The notes under the pieces were generated by a model. That model was not told where the DNA came from. It saw only the letters and a list, made by a program, of their open reading frames with translations, and made no database searches. From the NCBI GenBank assembly GCA_947455195.1, contig CANGMI010000004.1, positions 310,001 to 374,000 on the forward strand: a DNA stretch of 64,000 bases, written 5' to 3'. The translations under genes were made by a program, and so were the position numbers. The stretch is from Pseudomonadota bacterium (GTDB lineage: Bacteria > Pseudomonadota > Gammaproteobacteria > Burkholderiales > SG8-39). This document shows positions 28,523-37,385 of this stretch, one piece after another (the first letter of the stretch is position 1; each line of letters opens with the position of its first letter).

Positions 28523-28827
28523 TGCGCGCCCGCCCCGGTCGGTGACGCCAGCACCATGACATGATCGGCCTCGAAACGCCTCAGCGCGAAGGTGGTACTG
28601 CCGATTCGAACCGCCAGCGGTTCACCACCCGGGAAGCCGCGCGCCACGACGCGCAACGGTTCACCCGGGACAAACCCGAGTTCGAGCAGGCGCGTACCCA
28701 GGTCACCGACCGTGCCCGGGTTCACCCGCACCTCATGGACGACCACCGCCTCGCCGACGCCGACGCCCGCGAGCGAGCGCGGCGTACCGGCCCTCGATGC
28801 GAAACTGCCTGCGCTGGAGTCAGCCAT
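28519..28827 (-). CDS. feoA: Ferrous iron transport protein A
   Basis: 102 aa from ATG 28827; GTG 28839 is the alternative. The C-terminal 75 residues form the SH3-like FeoA domain, with LGTRLLELGFVPGEPLRVV and IGSTTFALRRFEADHVMV. An N-terminal extension of about 25 residues is low complexity. FeoA is a cytoplasmic partner of FeoB. Overlap with feoB (ATGA) and the Fur box 31 bp upstream indicate iron-repressed co-expression. Confidence 0.95.
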   Translation of the reverse strand: MADSSAGSFASRAGTPRSLAGVGVGEAVVVHEVRVNPGTVGDLGTRLLELGFVPGEPLRVVARGFPGGEPLAVRIGSTTFALRRFEADHVMVLASPTGAGAQ

Positions 28828-28858
28828 CGGTTGATCCACCGGCTCGCACCGGAGAAGA

Positions 28859-28873
28859 TGAGAATGATTCTCA
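28859..28873 (-). promoter_or_regulatory. Fur box upstream of feoA
   Basis: TGAGAAT-G-ATTCTCA is a perfect 7-1-7 inverted repeat matching the Fur core TGAtAATnATtaTCA apart from one substitution in each arm. It lies 31 bp before the feoA start and about 100 bp before the divergent flavin hydroxylase gene, which it might also affect. Confidence 0.9.
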
Positions 28874-28977
28874 TTGTAGGCGTTTCGGCGGCACGATGCA
28901 CGTATCCTTGACCCGTTGGCGCCGTGTCATGGCGCTGTCCGGATTCCGCTCCCCACGTGCAGAAAGACACAGTGCCC

Positions 28978-30489
28978 ATGAATTCGCGCCCAGTCCTCGA
29001 TTGCCAGATTGCCATTCTGGGCTACGGCCCGGTCGGAGCCACCCTTGCCAACCTGCTCGGCGCGGCAGGTCTTGACGTGCTTGTCATCGAGCGCGACACC
29101 GAGGTCTTTGCACAGCCACGCGCCATCCATTTCGATGGGGAGACAATGCGGGTGTTCGAGACGCTGGGCCTGCGCAGTGCCGTCGAGGCCATCTCGCGCC
29201 CGGGCATGAAGGGCATGCACTTCATGAATGCCGCTGACGAAGTGCTGCTCGTTCGAGCCGGTACCGGTCTTGACGGACCCCATGGCTGTGCCAACAACCA
29301 CTACTTCCACCAACCTCATCTGGAGTCGGTTCTGCGCGCCGGCCTCGAGCGCTACCCGAATGTGCGGGTGCTCCATGGCATGGAGGCCATCGCGATCGAG
29401 ACATCGGAAATCGGTGCGACGATCGACTTGCAATCGGCGAAGGACGATGAGACCCGGCGCCTGAACACGCAGTGGCTGGTGGGCTGCGACGGTGCGCGCT
29501 CGATCACCCGACGCGTCATCGGCACCCCTGTGGATGACCTGGGACTGCACCAACCCTGGCTCGTCTTCGACGTGATCCTCGAGCGCGATCCGGGCCTGCC
29601 CGACTACACCATCCAGCGCTGCGACCCGGCCCGCCCGATGACCATCTGCTGCGTGACGGAACGACGCAGGCGCTGGGAGGTGATGTTGATGCCCGGCGAC
29701 GACCCCCGGAGCATCGTCCGACCCGAGAACGTGTGGCCTCTCATCGAGCGCTGGGTGACCCCGGCCGACGCACACCTCGAACGCAGCGCGGTGTACACCT
29801 TTCACTCGGTGCTCGCGCGCGAATGGCGCTCGGGGCCGCTATTGATTGCCGGTGATGCCGCCCACCAGACGCCGCCCTTTCTCGGGCAGGGCCTGTGTGC
29901 GGGCATCCGGGACGCGGCGAACCTCGCGTGGAAACTCGAGCGAGTCGCGCGGGGCACGGCACCGGCAACACTCCTTGACACCTACGCCAGCGAACGCAAG
30001 CCGCATGTGCAGGCTTTCATCGACCTTGCCGTTCAACTGGGCGACATCATTCAGACGACCGACGTGCAGCAGGCGGCAGAACGCGACCGTCGGTTTCTCG
30101 CCGGCGACGCAAAGGTCTTCGAGTTCCCGAGCCCGGCACTTGGCGCAGGCCTTCACACCGGACCGTCGGGCGGAGTGCTCTTTCCACAGCCACGCCTCGC
30201 CGATGGCGTTCGCCTCGATCAGCGTGTCGGCTACGGGTTTGCAGTGATTGCCGACCCGACGTTCCTCGCCGATACGCCGGCCCCGGTTGTGGAGAACTGG
30301 CAGCGCCGTTGGGCCGATGCCGGAGCAACCTGGATTACGGATCCGGGGCCGGCCATCTTGCAATGGTTGACCGAGCATGACACGCGGGCCGCCATCATCC
30401 GACCCGACCGATACGTGCTGGGCACCGCAACAACGTCCGATACGTTGAACACCCTCGGCGGCATGATGCTTGCCGGCATCGAAACATGA
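28978..30489 (+). CDS. FAD-dependent aromatic hydroxylase (MhpA-like)
   Basis: 503 aa from ATG 28978. Class A flavoprotein monooxygenase motifs are the N-terminal ILGYGPVGATLANLL (FAD Rossmann), AIHFDGETMRVFETLGL, the WLVGCDGARSITRR (DG) motif and GDAAHQTPPFLGQGLCAGIRD (GD motif). The opening and the GMKGMHFMN segment resemble 3-(3-hydroxyphenyl)propionate hydroxylase and related phenol hydroxylases. The enzyme should hydroxylate a phenolic acid with NAD(P)H and O2. No ring-cleavage dioxygenase follows, so an MHP pathway is not implied. The next genes are the P450-like/ACP cluster 117 bp away. Confidence 0.92.
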   Translation: MNSRPVLDCQIAILGYGPVGATLANLLGAAGLDVLVIERDTEVFAQPRAIHFDGETMRVFETLGLRSAVEAISRPGMKGMHFMNAADEVLLVRAGTGLDGPHGCANNHYFHQPHLESVLRAGLERYPNVRVLHGMEAIAIETSEIGATIDLQSAKDDETRRLNTQWLVGCDGARSITRRVIGTPVDDLGLHQPWLVFDVILERDPGLPDYTIQRCDPARPMTICCVTERRRRWEVMLMPGDDPRSIVRPENVWPLIERWVTPADAHLERSAVYTFHSVLAREWRSGPLLIAGDAAHQTPPFLGQGLCAGIRDAANLAWKLERVARGTAPATLLDTYASERKPHVQAFIDLAVQLGDIIQTTDVQQAAERDRRFLAGDAKVFEFPSPALGAGLHTGPSGGVLFPQPRLADGVRLDQRVGYGFAVIADPTFLADTPAPVVENWQRRWADAGATWITDPGPAILQWLTEHDTRAAIIRPDRYVLGTATTSDTLNTLGGMMLAGIET

Positions 30490-30605
30490 CTTCACAGTTC
30501 GCCCCCATCTCGCGTGGAATCATCGGCACGTGAGGTCGCTCCTGGCGCTCGGGCAAGGCCTGCGCCGAACGATCGAGGCGCACCCGACCCGGAGCCCGTC
30601 GCCAC

Positions 30606-31664
30606 GTGTCCTACCTTCTTCGACTGCAACAGCACCTGAAACATCCGGAGCGGCTGCCCGCAGCACAAGGTTGGATCGCCCTCGAGGCGGGCGATGCCCC
30701 CGCGATTCTGGCGTTTGACGAGGCGCTGGGTGCCTCGATACTGAAGTCCAGAACGATGGCGCCGCTTGACATGCTGGCATTTGCAAGCCGGATGCTCGGC
30801 ATCGATCCGCAGAGCCTGCCCAATCTGGCATTCCTGTTCGAACAGTCACGCATTTTCCAGAGCGGACCGGCACACCTCGAAGCGCGTACCGCGTTCGCGG
30901 CGCGCTATCGTGAGATCGAGCAGGGACTTTCCCTTTGGTTGCCGCACTACTGTCGAGAACTGATTGCAGGACAACGCGCCGCCGGCCCGCTCGAAGCCCG
31001 CAGCCTGGCCGAGGCATTCGTGATCGGCACCATGACACGCATGATTGCCCACGATCTGCGTGTGGACCCGGCGTCGGTGCCGATCATCGTGGAAACCTTC
31101 TTCACCCTGAGGCCCACTCAGCCGCGATTGCGCGCGCTCGACGCACAGGTCGGCACCCTCATGACATGGGTCTCGAACCACTTGCAGCGCCTTGGTCGAC
31201 CCGCCATGGAAGCTGCCATGCTGGTGACCCTGCAGGTGATCGGACGCGAGCCGCTCGAGGCAAGTCTGGTTCACGGTCTTCTCGGCGGGGCAGACCGCGC
31301 ATCGGTGCCCGAGGCCCGAGCGCTCTTCGCAGATGCAGCTGCAGTGAACATGATCGGTCGTTACGCGACCGCAGACACGCAACTGGGCGCACTGCACCTG
31401 CGCGAGGGACAGATGGTCTATGTAAGCCCCCACCTGATGCACTGGTACATGCAGCAGGCGGGCGATACCCCGACGCAAAACGCATACGCGTTCGGCAAGG
31501 GTGCGCACACCTGCCTTGGCCAGATGCTTTCGGTGCGTCTGGCGTCTGCCTTTTTCGAGGAACTCGCCAGAAGCGACTTCCATGCCCCGGCAGGAGAGCC
31601 CTTGAGCCTGCGGTCCGATCTCATCCTGAAAACCCTCACCACAGCACCATCCCTGCACCCATGA
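30606..31664 (+). CDS. Degenerate cytochrome P450-like protein
   Basis: 352 aa from GTG 30606. The C-terminal haem loop is intact: FGKGAHTCLG (296-305) with C303 as thiolate ligand, followed by an L-helix (RLASAFFEEL). Other hallmarks are altered. The I-helix AGxDT aligns with IGREP (212-216), keeping the acid but losing the Thr. The K-helix ExxR aligns with EARALF (236-241), where the Arg position is lost. At 352 aa it is about 50 shorter than bacterial P450s. It may bind haem yet use peroxide, act on an ACP-bound substrate or do no monooxygenation. Its stop overlaps the ACP start as ATGA. Confidence 0.8.
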   Translation: MSYLLRLQQHLKHPERLPAAQGWIALEAGDAPAILAFDEALGASILKSRTMAPLDMLAFASRMLGIDPQSLPNLAFLFEQSRIFQSGPAHLEARTAFAARYREIEQGLSLWLPHYCRELIAGQRAAGPLEARSLAEAFVIGTMTRMIAHDLRVDPASVPIIVETFFTLRPTQPRLRALDAQVGTLMTWVSNHLQRLGRPAMEAAMLVTLQVIGREPLEASLVHGLLGGADRASVPEARALFADAAAVNMIGRYATADTQLGALHLREGQMVYVSPHLMHWYMQQAGDTPTQNAYAFGKGAHTCLGQMLSVRLASAFFEELARSDFHAPAGEPLSLRSDLILKTLTTAPSLHP

Positions 31665-31903
31665 CCGCCTATCACGGTATTGCCGAAGCCGAACTGCTCG
31701 ATGCCATCGACCGCCTGACCCTGATCGACCGACCCGCACGCGAGGCCCTCGACCAGTCGCTCGCGGACCTGGGCATCGATTCGCTCGAACTCTTCAAGTT
31801 CGCCATGGATCTGGAGGATGCCGTGAAGCTGAGGCTCGACGTGGAGAAGATCACGCCACTGTCGACGCTGCAGGAAGTGCTGCAGGCGCTGCAACCGGCG
31901 TGA
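31661..31903 (+). CDS. Acyl carrier protein
   Basis: 80 aa from ATG 31661, overlapping the P450-like stop. Four-helix ACP pattern with the phosphopantetheine site S41 in LGIDSLELFKF, an acidic recognition helix (FAMDLEDAVKLRLD) and the end helix TLQEVLQAL. It is distinct from a housekeeping acpP, which would sit in a fab cluster. Coupling to the P450-like gene suggests that this ACP presents the substrate to that protein or to the next gene product. Confidence 0.92.
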   Translation: MTAYHGIAEAELLDAIDRLTLIDRPAREALDQSLADLGIDSLELFKFAMDLEDAVKLRLDVEKITPLSTLQEVLQALQPA

Positions 31904-32009
31904 TGTCACGAAACACAACCCGAACCACCACGGGCCAGCCCCCACCTGCCGGCTCCCTGCAGAACTTTTCGGGCCTCGCAGGCAGGCCCTCCAACACGAG
32001 CAACCAAGC

Positions 32010-32843
32010 ATGACGCAATCATCGGGGTTCTACACCCACGCGGAGACCGCGCTGGCACGAACGAAGAGCGCGCTGCGCGAACGCGGCCTGCCTGTGGCGA
32101 GCGAGCGGGTCTTTGCCATCCTCTGGAAAGGGCTGCTCGCGGACAAAGCCTTCGTCCGAGCCATTGGAAACAGTCCGATACCGTCCTTCAGGGACCTGCA
32201 ACTGAGTCTGCGTGAACGGTTGCTGCTCACCGTCATCGATGTGATGCAGGATGACGGGTTCGAGATCACGCCCCGCATCATGACCGGCCCTCGCAGTACC
32301 GAAGTACTGAAATCCATTGCCACCAATCCGGTGGCATCCCATGTCTTCATGGTGCACAGCGGGTTCGCCTACATGGTGCAGGCCTTCGCGGCACTGGGGC
32401 GAAAGTGCGCCGTCATTTCCTCCTGGAACGGGTTCGAAAGCGTCATCGCAAGGTCGCGACTCGCCGTGAGCGACGTCGAACTCATTCCCAATGACGTCGG
32501 CTGCCTGCTGCGTCTTCACAAGGTCATGGGCGAGGGGTTGATTTCGACCAACTGCATCGACTTTTCAGGGCGCAGCGGCATGTTCGAACATATCAGCCCG
32601 ATACTGCCCGGGTTCGGCCTCCGATGCGGGCACCTCATGCACTTTGCCCGTGCCGCCATCAACGACGATGGCAGCGTCAGCCTGCGCATCACCCGGGCAG
32701 AGGGTAAGGATCCTATAGAACTCACCAAGGATTTCATCCGCTTTTCCAATGGCATTCCGGCCCAGGCACGTCAGCTCAGCGTAGGGCGGATGATCAAGGC
32801 TCCGGCAGACTCTGCCCAACCTGGTGCCGTGCAAGCGGTCTGA
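32010..32843 (+). CDS. Hypothetical protein, possible LpxL-like acyltransferase fold
   Basis: 277 aa with no confident family. No signal peptide or clear membrane helix is visible. The middle has HVFMVHSGFAYMVQAFAALG, RKCAVISS, DVELIPND, then MGEGLISTNCIDFSG and GLRCGHLMHFARAAI. The order of elements recalls the LpxL/HtrB acyltransferase fold (His motif, sugar/lipid strand, Arg/Lys segment, D-x-G strand), but the canonical H-x4-[DE] is HSGFAY (H116, Y121), so catalysis as in LpxL is doubtful. It lies 106 bp after the ACP gene, which would be the natural acyl donor (inference). Confidence 0.5.
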   Translation: MTQSSGFYTHAETALARTKSALRERGLPVASERVFAILWKGLLADKAFVRAIGNSPIPSFRDLQLSLRERLLLTVIDVMQDDGFEITPRIMTGPRSTEVLKSIATNPVASHVFMVHSGFAYMVQAFAALGRKCAVISSWNGFESVIARSRLAVSDVELIPNDVGCLLRLHKVMGEGLISTNCIDFSGRSGMFEHISPILPGFGLRCGHLMHFARAAINDDGSVSLRITRAEGKDPIELTKDFIRFSNGIPAQARQLSVGRMIKAPADSAQPGAVQAV

Positions 32844-33073
32844 ACAAGCGCAGACGACGAAACCCTGCGACGGCGGGGTCTTGATGACCCGAATCCGGAT
32901 CGTCTCCGATCAAGCCGGCGGAACGCCGACGATCGCGACAGCGCGGTCCTGCGTGCGACCTGGCTGCCCTCTGTGTCGCCTGGCATACCGCGCGCCGAGG
33001 CGCTGCGATGGTTGCGCCTGCCGATACAATATCGACCTGTCGGCGAGGTAGTCGACTCGATCCAGGAGGAGAC

Positions 33074-34165
33074 ATGCGACTCATGCGCAGATGCGGTGGT
33101 CTCGATCAAGGCAGCCCCCGGACGCCTGCCCTGAGGCCCCTGCCTAGGCCCGACGCATGGACTGCGCTGCCGGGGGGCGCGATGAGATCCGGGTCGCGCG
33201 CACCGCTCGGGGCGCTGTTGATTGCCCTCGCCGTCAGCCTCGGCTCGGGCTCTGCCTCGGGCCAGACGTGGCCAACCCGCACGGTCACGCTGGCGGTCGG
33301 CGTCCCGCCAGGCAGCGCGCCCGACGCCTACGCCCGCACGATCGCCGAACGCATGGCACGCGACCTGGGGCAGCAGGTTCTGGTCGAGACGCGAGCCGGC
33401 GCCAATGGCAACCTCGCCGCCGATTTCGTCCTGCGCGCACCCGCCGATGGACACACGCTCTGGATCGCCGCGCAATCGATGGTGGAGATCAACCCCAGCG
33501 CCTATGACGAACTGCGCTGGAAGCCTGCCGATTTCGTCGGCGTGATCAAAGGTGCCGAGGCACCCCTCGTGCTGGTTGTCCACCCCTCGGTACCGGCACG
33601 GACCGTGACCGAATTCGAGTCATGGATCAGGGCCAACCCGAGCCGGGCGATGTACGGCTCGTTCGGCGGGGGAACCACCTCGCAGTTTGCCGGCACGATG
33701 CTGGCCGAACGCATGAACCTCCCGATGACCCACGTCCCCTTCAACGGGTCGGCCCCTCAGACCCAGAACCTGGTCGGTGGCCATGTCCTGTTCGGCTTCA
33801 CCCAGATCCAGTCAGGGGTGCCACATATTCGCGACGGTCGTCTCATCGCCCTCGCCACCACAGGCACCACCCGGTGGCGTCAGTTGCCAGGCACACCGAC
33901 CCTGATCGAATCCGGCTTCAAGGACCTGGTGGCCACGACCTGGTTTGGCATCATGGCACGCTCGAGCACCCCACCCGACATACTGGCCCGCGTCGTCGAT
34001 GCCGCTCGCCGCGCTCATGCCGATCCGGAAATGCGCGGCAAGCTCGAAACCATGGGACTCGACGTGTCAGGGTTGTCGGGCGCTGCCTTCGACGAGGACA
34101 TTCGCGCCGGGCTCGCGCGCTGGGGCGCGATGGTCAAGGCCACCGGATTCAAGGCAACCCAATAG
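33074..34165 (+). CDS. Bug-family periplasmic solute receptor
   Basis: 363 aa from ATG 33074, with AGGAGGAG directly upstream. ATG 33182 would give a more usual signal peptide (LLIALAVSLGSGSASG), and the first start adds 36 residues before it. Mature part: WPTRTVTLAVGVPPGSAPDAYAR, LVETRAGANGNLAA, PADGHTLWIAAQS, SFGGGTTSQFAG and HVPFNG. The usual PFxxGG loop is replaced by GVPPGS, suggesting an altered ligand pocket. No membrane partner genes are adjacent. The ligand is unknown. Confidence 0.92.
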   Translation: MRLMRRCGGLDQGSPRTPALRPLPRPDAWTALPGGAMRSGSRAPLGALLIALAVSLGSGSASGQTWPTRTVTLAVGVPPGSAPDAYARTIAERMARDLGQQVLVETRAGANGNLAADFVLRAPADGHTLWIAAQSMVEINPSAYDELRWKPADFVGVIKGAEAPLVLVVHPSVPARTVTEFESWIRANPSRAMYGSFGGGTTSQFAGTMLAERMNLPMTHVPFNGSAPQTQNLVGGHVLFGFTQIQSGVPHIRDGRLIALATTGTTRWRQLPGTPTLIESGFKDLVATTWFGIMARSSTPPDILARVVDAARRAHADPEMRGKLETMGLDVSGLSGAAFDEDIRAGLARWGAMVKATGFKATQ

Positions 34166-34192
34166 GACGAGGCGCGACAGTACCCGGCGGGT

Positions 34193-35689
34193 TCAGGCCG
34201 CGCGCATGTCATCACTGCCGCGAACGGCCTCGAGCACATCGGCCGGATCGGTGGCACTGCGCAGTCGATCCCAGGCAAAGACGCTCTCGCGCAGGCTCGC
34301 CAGGTGGGCGAGCAACTGCAACTGCAACCCGGGTGCCGACGCTGGTGTGAGGAGCAGCATGATGACCTCGGCGAGCTGATCATCGCCGACGCCGAAGCGC
34401 ACACCACGAGGCGCCCTCGCAAAGAGAACATGCGCGCCATGAATGCCCTCGAGCCGGGCATGCGGCACGGCGATGCCTCGCCCCAGGCAGGTCGACAGAC
34501 TACGCTCACGTTCGATCACCGCTTCGATCACGACCGCCTTGTCAACGCCGAGGGCCGACGTATCACAACGCTGCACGATCTCGGCGATGGCAGCCTCGGC
34601 CGTGGAGGCTGCCAGATCGGCCAGGATGCAGTCCTCGCGCAGGCAATCGGCCAGGCGGATCGTTTCATCGCCTGCGGCCTGATCGTCGAGAACCCCCACC
34701 AGTGGCGCCACCACGTCATGCCAGGTCAGCAGCCCCGCAAGGGTGCCGTCGGCACCCTGTACCACCGCCATCTGCGTGCGTTCACGACGCAGTTCGACCA
34801 GCAGCCCCTCGAGCGGGGTCTCAGGCTTCGTGACATGCAGCCTGCGCGCGAGTACGCGCAGGTCCAGGGGCTCAGCCAAGCCGTGCGGCGCAGTCACCAG
34901 ATCGGTCAGATGGAGCAGACCCAGGGGACGCGCCGGATCACCTTCCACCAGCGGATAGCGCGCATGCGGGTGGGCCTCGATCGTCTGTCGGATCTCGGCC
35001 CACGGGCGGTCGACATGCAGAAGCACCATCTCGTGAGAGCCGCGCATCACGTCACGGACATGGATCGTGCCGAAATCGAACACGTTTTCCACCAGCAGCA
35101 GACGCCGAAAGGGCATCAATCCTTCCTGCTGGGAGCGATCGAGAATGACCCGCACCTCGGCCTCGGAGACCGCCGATTCATTCGCCTGCGCGGGCAGGCG
35201 CAAGAGGCGCAGGGTGAGGCGCACGCTCTCATTGAGGATCGCGAGCGGCAGACGTACCAGTCGTCCGACCCCGATGAGGACAGGGGCGCTCGCGAGCGCC
35301 ATGCGCTCTGTCATGCGCAGCGCCATGCTCTTTGGAACCTGCTCGCCGAACAGGATGTGCAGAAACGAGATGGCAATGAGACTGACCGCGATCGCGATTG
35401 CATGCGCCGTCGCCCCCTCGCCGATGAGCCGCTCGAGCACGTGTGCAATCGCCGGCTCGCCCAGATAGCCCAGGCCAACGCTCGCCAGGGTAACCCCCAG
35501 CTGGCACACGTTGAGGTAGGCATCGATGTCTTTGTGCACCGTGCGCAGGGCACGCGCGCCGCGCACACCCATGCGCTCGAGGGCATCGATCTGCGTGCCT
35601 CGCACCTTCACGACCGAGAACTCGGCCAGCACGAAGAAGGCGTTCAGAAGCAACAGCAGAAACAGACAGGCAAGGGCCAGAAGCGTCAT
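34193..35689 (-). CDS. CNNM-CBS membrane protein fused to a PTS EIIA domain
   Basis: 498 aa from ATG 35689. Residues 1-165 are a CNNM/DUF21 membrane domain (LLNAFFVLAEFSVVKVR, SVGLGYLGEP, FGEQVPKSMA). Residues about 205-335 are a CBS pair (VRDVMRGSHEMVLL, ARYPLVEG). Instead of the usual CorC_HlyC domain, residues about 345-498 are a type-2 PTS EIIA domain, with phosphorylatable H410 in GRGIAVPHARLEG. CNNM proteins export or sense Mg2+/Co2+. A phospho-His domain would link that to the nitrogen-type or sugar PTS. It is divergent from the Bug gene at 35779. Confidence 0.85.
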   Translation of the reverse strand: MTLLALACLFLLLLLNAFFVLAEFSVVKVRGTQIDALERMGVRGARALRTVHKDIDAYLNVCQLGVTLASVGLGYLGEPAIAHVLERLIGEGATAHAIAIAVSLIAISFLHILFGEQVPKSMALRMTERMALASAPVLIGVGRLVRLPLAILNESVRLTLRLLRLPAQANESAVSEAEVRVILDRSQQEGLMPFRRLLLVENVFDFGTIHVRDVMRGSHEMVLLHVDRPWAEIRQTIEAHPHARYPLVEGDPARPLGLLHLTDLVTAPHGLAEPLDLRVLARRLHVTKPETPLEGLLVELRRERTQMAVVQGADGTLAGLLTWHDVVAPLVGVLDDQAAGDETIRLADCLREDCILADLAASTAEAAIAEIVQRCDTSALGVDKAVVIEAVIERERSLSTCLGRGIAVPHARLEGIHGAHVLFARAPRGVRFGVGDDQLAEVIMLLLTPASAPGLQLQLLAHLASLRESVFAWDRLRSATDPADVLEAVRGSDDMRAA

Positions 35690-35778
35690 GATGGGGCGCG
35701 AGTCTAGCGGTGTGTGCCCGCGGCTGCAATCGTGGGACACTGGACACACCCTTCCCGACTCACATCCGGAGTGCCCTC

Positions 35779-36792
35779 ATGCTGCCCGCGTCCAGCCCTC
35801 TGAACCCCTCTCCTGACAGCCTGCTGGCGTTCATTGGGGCGATCATCCTTGCCTGCCTGGTGAGCCTCGTGCCGCAGGGCGATGCACGGGCCCAGTACCC
35901 CACGCGCGCGCTGCGTCTGCTCGTGCCAGCCGGGCCCGGCGATGGTACCGATGTGGTCGCCCGACTCGTGGCGCGCCCCCTCGCCGACGCCCTGGGTCAA
36001 CCGGTCGTGATCGAGAACCGCCCCGGCGCCGGGGGAAGCATCGCAGGTGCCCAGCTCTCCACTGCCCCTGCCGATGGGCACACGCTGATGCTCGTGAATG
36101 GCAGTTCGCACGGGGTCACGCCGGGCCTGTATGCCAACCTGCCCTACGACTCGGTGCGCGACACCGCCCCGATCAGCCTTATCGCCGTCTCGCCCAACCT
36201 GCTGGTGGTCAACCCTGCCCATCCGGCCACCACGCTCGCCGAGTTTCTCGCCTGGGCTCGCTCGCATCCGGGCAAAGCCGACATCGCCTCCGCCGGGAAC
36301 GGCAGCCTGTCGCACCTGTCGGTCGAGATGTTTCGTCGGCAGGCGCAGATCGATGCGGTCAACGTGGGCTACAAGGCGGCGGCACCAGCGCTCACCGACC
36401 TGATGGCGGGCCAGGTGAGCGCCATGATCATCAATATCCCGTCAACGCTGGCCCTGGTGAAGGCGGGCCGACTGAGGGCACTGGCGAGTACCGGATCGCG
36501 ACGCACACCCCTCCTGCCCGACGTACCGACCCTCGCCGAAGGTGGACTCGCCGGGTACGAGACCCTTGCCTGGTTCGGGCTGGCTGCACCGGCGAGAACG
36601 CCGGTAGCCATCGTGCAGCGACTTAACGCGGAGATGCTGCGCACACTTGCCCGCGCCGATATCCGCGAGCAGCTGGCCACGACAGGGGCCGAGCCCGCCG
36701 GCGGCACCCCGGAAGCCTTTGGTGCGTTCATCCAGGCTGAAATCACGAAGTACACTCGGGTCATCCGGGAGTCAGGCATCCGGGTAGAGTGA
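35779..36792 (+). CDS. Bug-family periplasmic solute receptor
   Basis: 337 aa from ATG 35779, with GGAG 8 bp upstream. Signal peptide with IGAIILACLVSLVP and ARAQ cleavage region. Bug elements: YPTRALRLLVPAGPGDGTDVVAR, ENRPGAGGSIAGA, PADGHTLMLVNGSSHG, NLLVVNPAHP, AGNGSLSHLSVE and VGYKAA. It starts 90 bp from the divergent CNNM-EIIA gene and is followed by the small ParB-like gene. No transporter membrane genes are adjacent. Confidence 0.95.
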   Translation: MLPASSPLNPSPDSLLAFIGAIILACLVSLVPQGDARAQYPTRALRLLVPAGPGDGTDVVARLVARPLADALGQPVVIENRPGAGGSIAGAQLSTAPADGHTLMLVNGSSHGVTPGLYANLPYDSVRDTAPISLIAVSPNLLVVNPAHPATTLAEFLAWARSHPGKADIASAGNGSLSHLSVEMFRRQAQIDAVNVGYKAAAPALTDLMAGQVSAMIINIPSTLALVKAGRLRALASTGSRRTPLLPDVPTLAEGGLAGYETLAWFGLAAPARTPVAIVQRLNAEMLRTLARADIREQLATTGAEPAGGTPEAFGAFIQAEITKYTRVIRESGIRVE

Positions 36793-36868
36793 AGACCGGC
36801 ACGATCAGGTCGTAGCCAGCCCCGAAGCCAGGACGCCAGACACCGATACGCGACAGGAGACCGCCGTC

Positions 36869-37237
36869 ATGGAAGCAGTGGCAATCAACTGGCTTGCAGA
36901 GGTGGAAGAGCACGACTACCCGGCAGCCGCCTCGTATCTGCAGATCATCTACGCGCCGGCGCGGGTCAATGGCATCGTCGCTCGGCTGCGCGCAGCACCG
37001 ATCGTCGAATTCAAGGCGAAGGACATCTTTCGCGCCTCGCAGTTGTCGCTGCTCGGGGTCAGCAATCTGCACGTCGAAAAGGATCGAAAGAAGATCCTTG
37101 CCCGCAAGCTGCTCTCACCGCTCCTGCTGGTGCGCGATGAACCCAATGGCCGGGTCATCGTCGCCGATGGCTATCACCGGATGTGCGCGATCTACCACTT
37201 CGACGAAGACGCCCTCATTCGCTGCAAGATCGTCTGA
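36869..37237 (+). CDS. Small ParB/sulfiredoxin-fold protein
   Basis: 122 aa from ATG 36869, with CAGGAGA upstream. The C-terminal half, IVADGYHRMCAIYHFDEDALIRCKIV, has the DGxHR-like motif of the ParB_N/sulfiredoxin fold. KAKDIFRASQLSLLGVSNLHVEK resembles the preceding dimer or nucleotide region. There is no helix-turn-helix domain and no partner parA. Stand-alone members of this fold can be nucleases, CTPases or small kinases. The function here is unknown. It is 76 bp after a Bug gene. Confidence 0.7.
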   Translation: MEAVAINWLAEVEEHDYPAAASYLQIIYAPARVNGIVARLRAAPIVEFKAKDIFRASQLSLLGVSNLHVEKDRKKILARKLLSPLLLVRDEPNGRVIVADGYHRMCAIYHFDEDALIRCKIV

Positions 37238-37385
37238 GCGGGATTGCTGCAGGTCCGATGGACGACCTGGCGCAGGTGCGCGATCGGGCGCCGGTCTCCC
37301 CGGGACCATCGCGCCTCGAACGCCACTTGCCAAGGGCTTAGCAATCTGCAATATTCGCGGCCGTCTTCTCGCCAGAGCATCCGAT

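Noticed and set aside
27227-28564. A 445-codon plus-strand frame opposite feoB
   Set aside because: Very rich in His, Gln and Asp, the mirror of a hydrophobic gene; feoB is unambiguous.
34304-35707. A 467-codon plus-strand frame opposite the CNNM-EIIA gene
   Set aside because: Rich in His, Gln and Arg as expected from reverse reading of a membrane protein gene; no domain visible.
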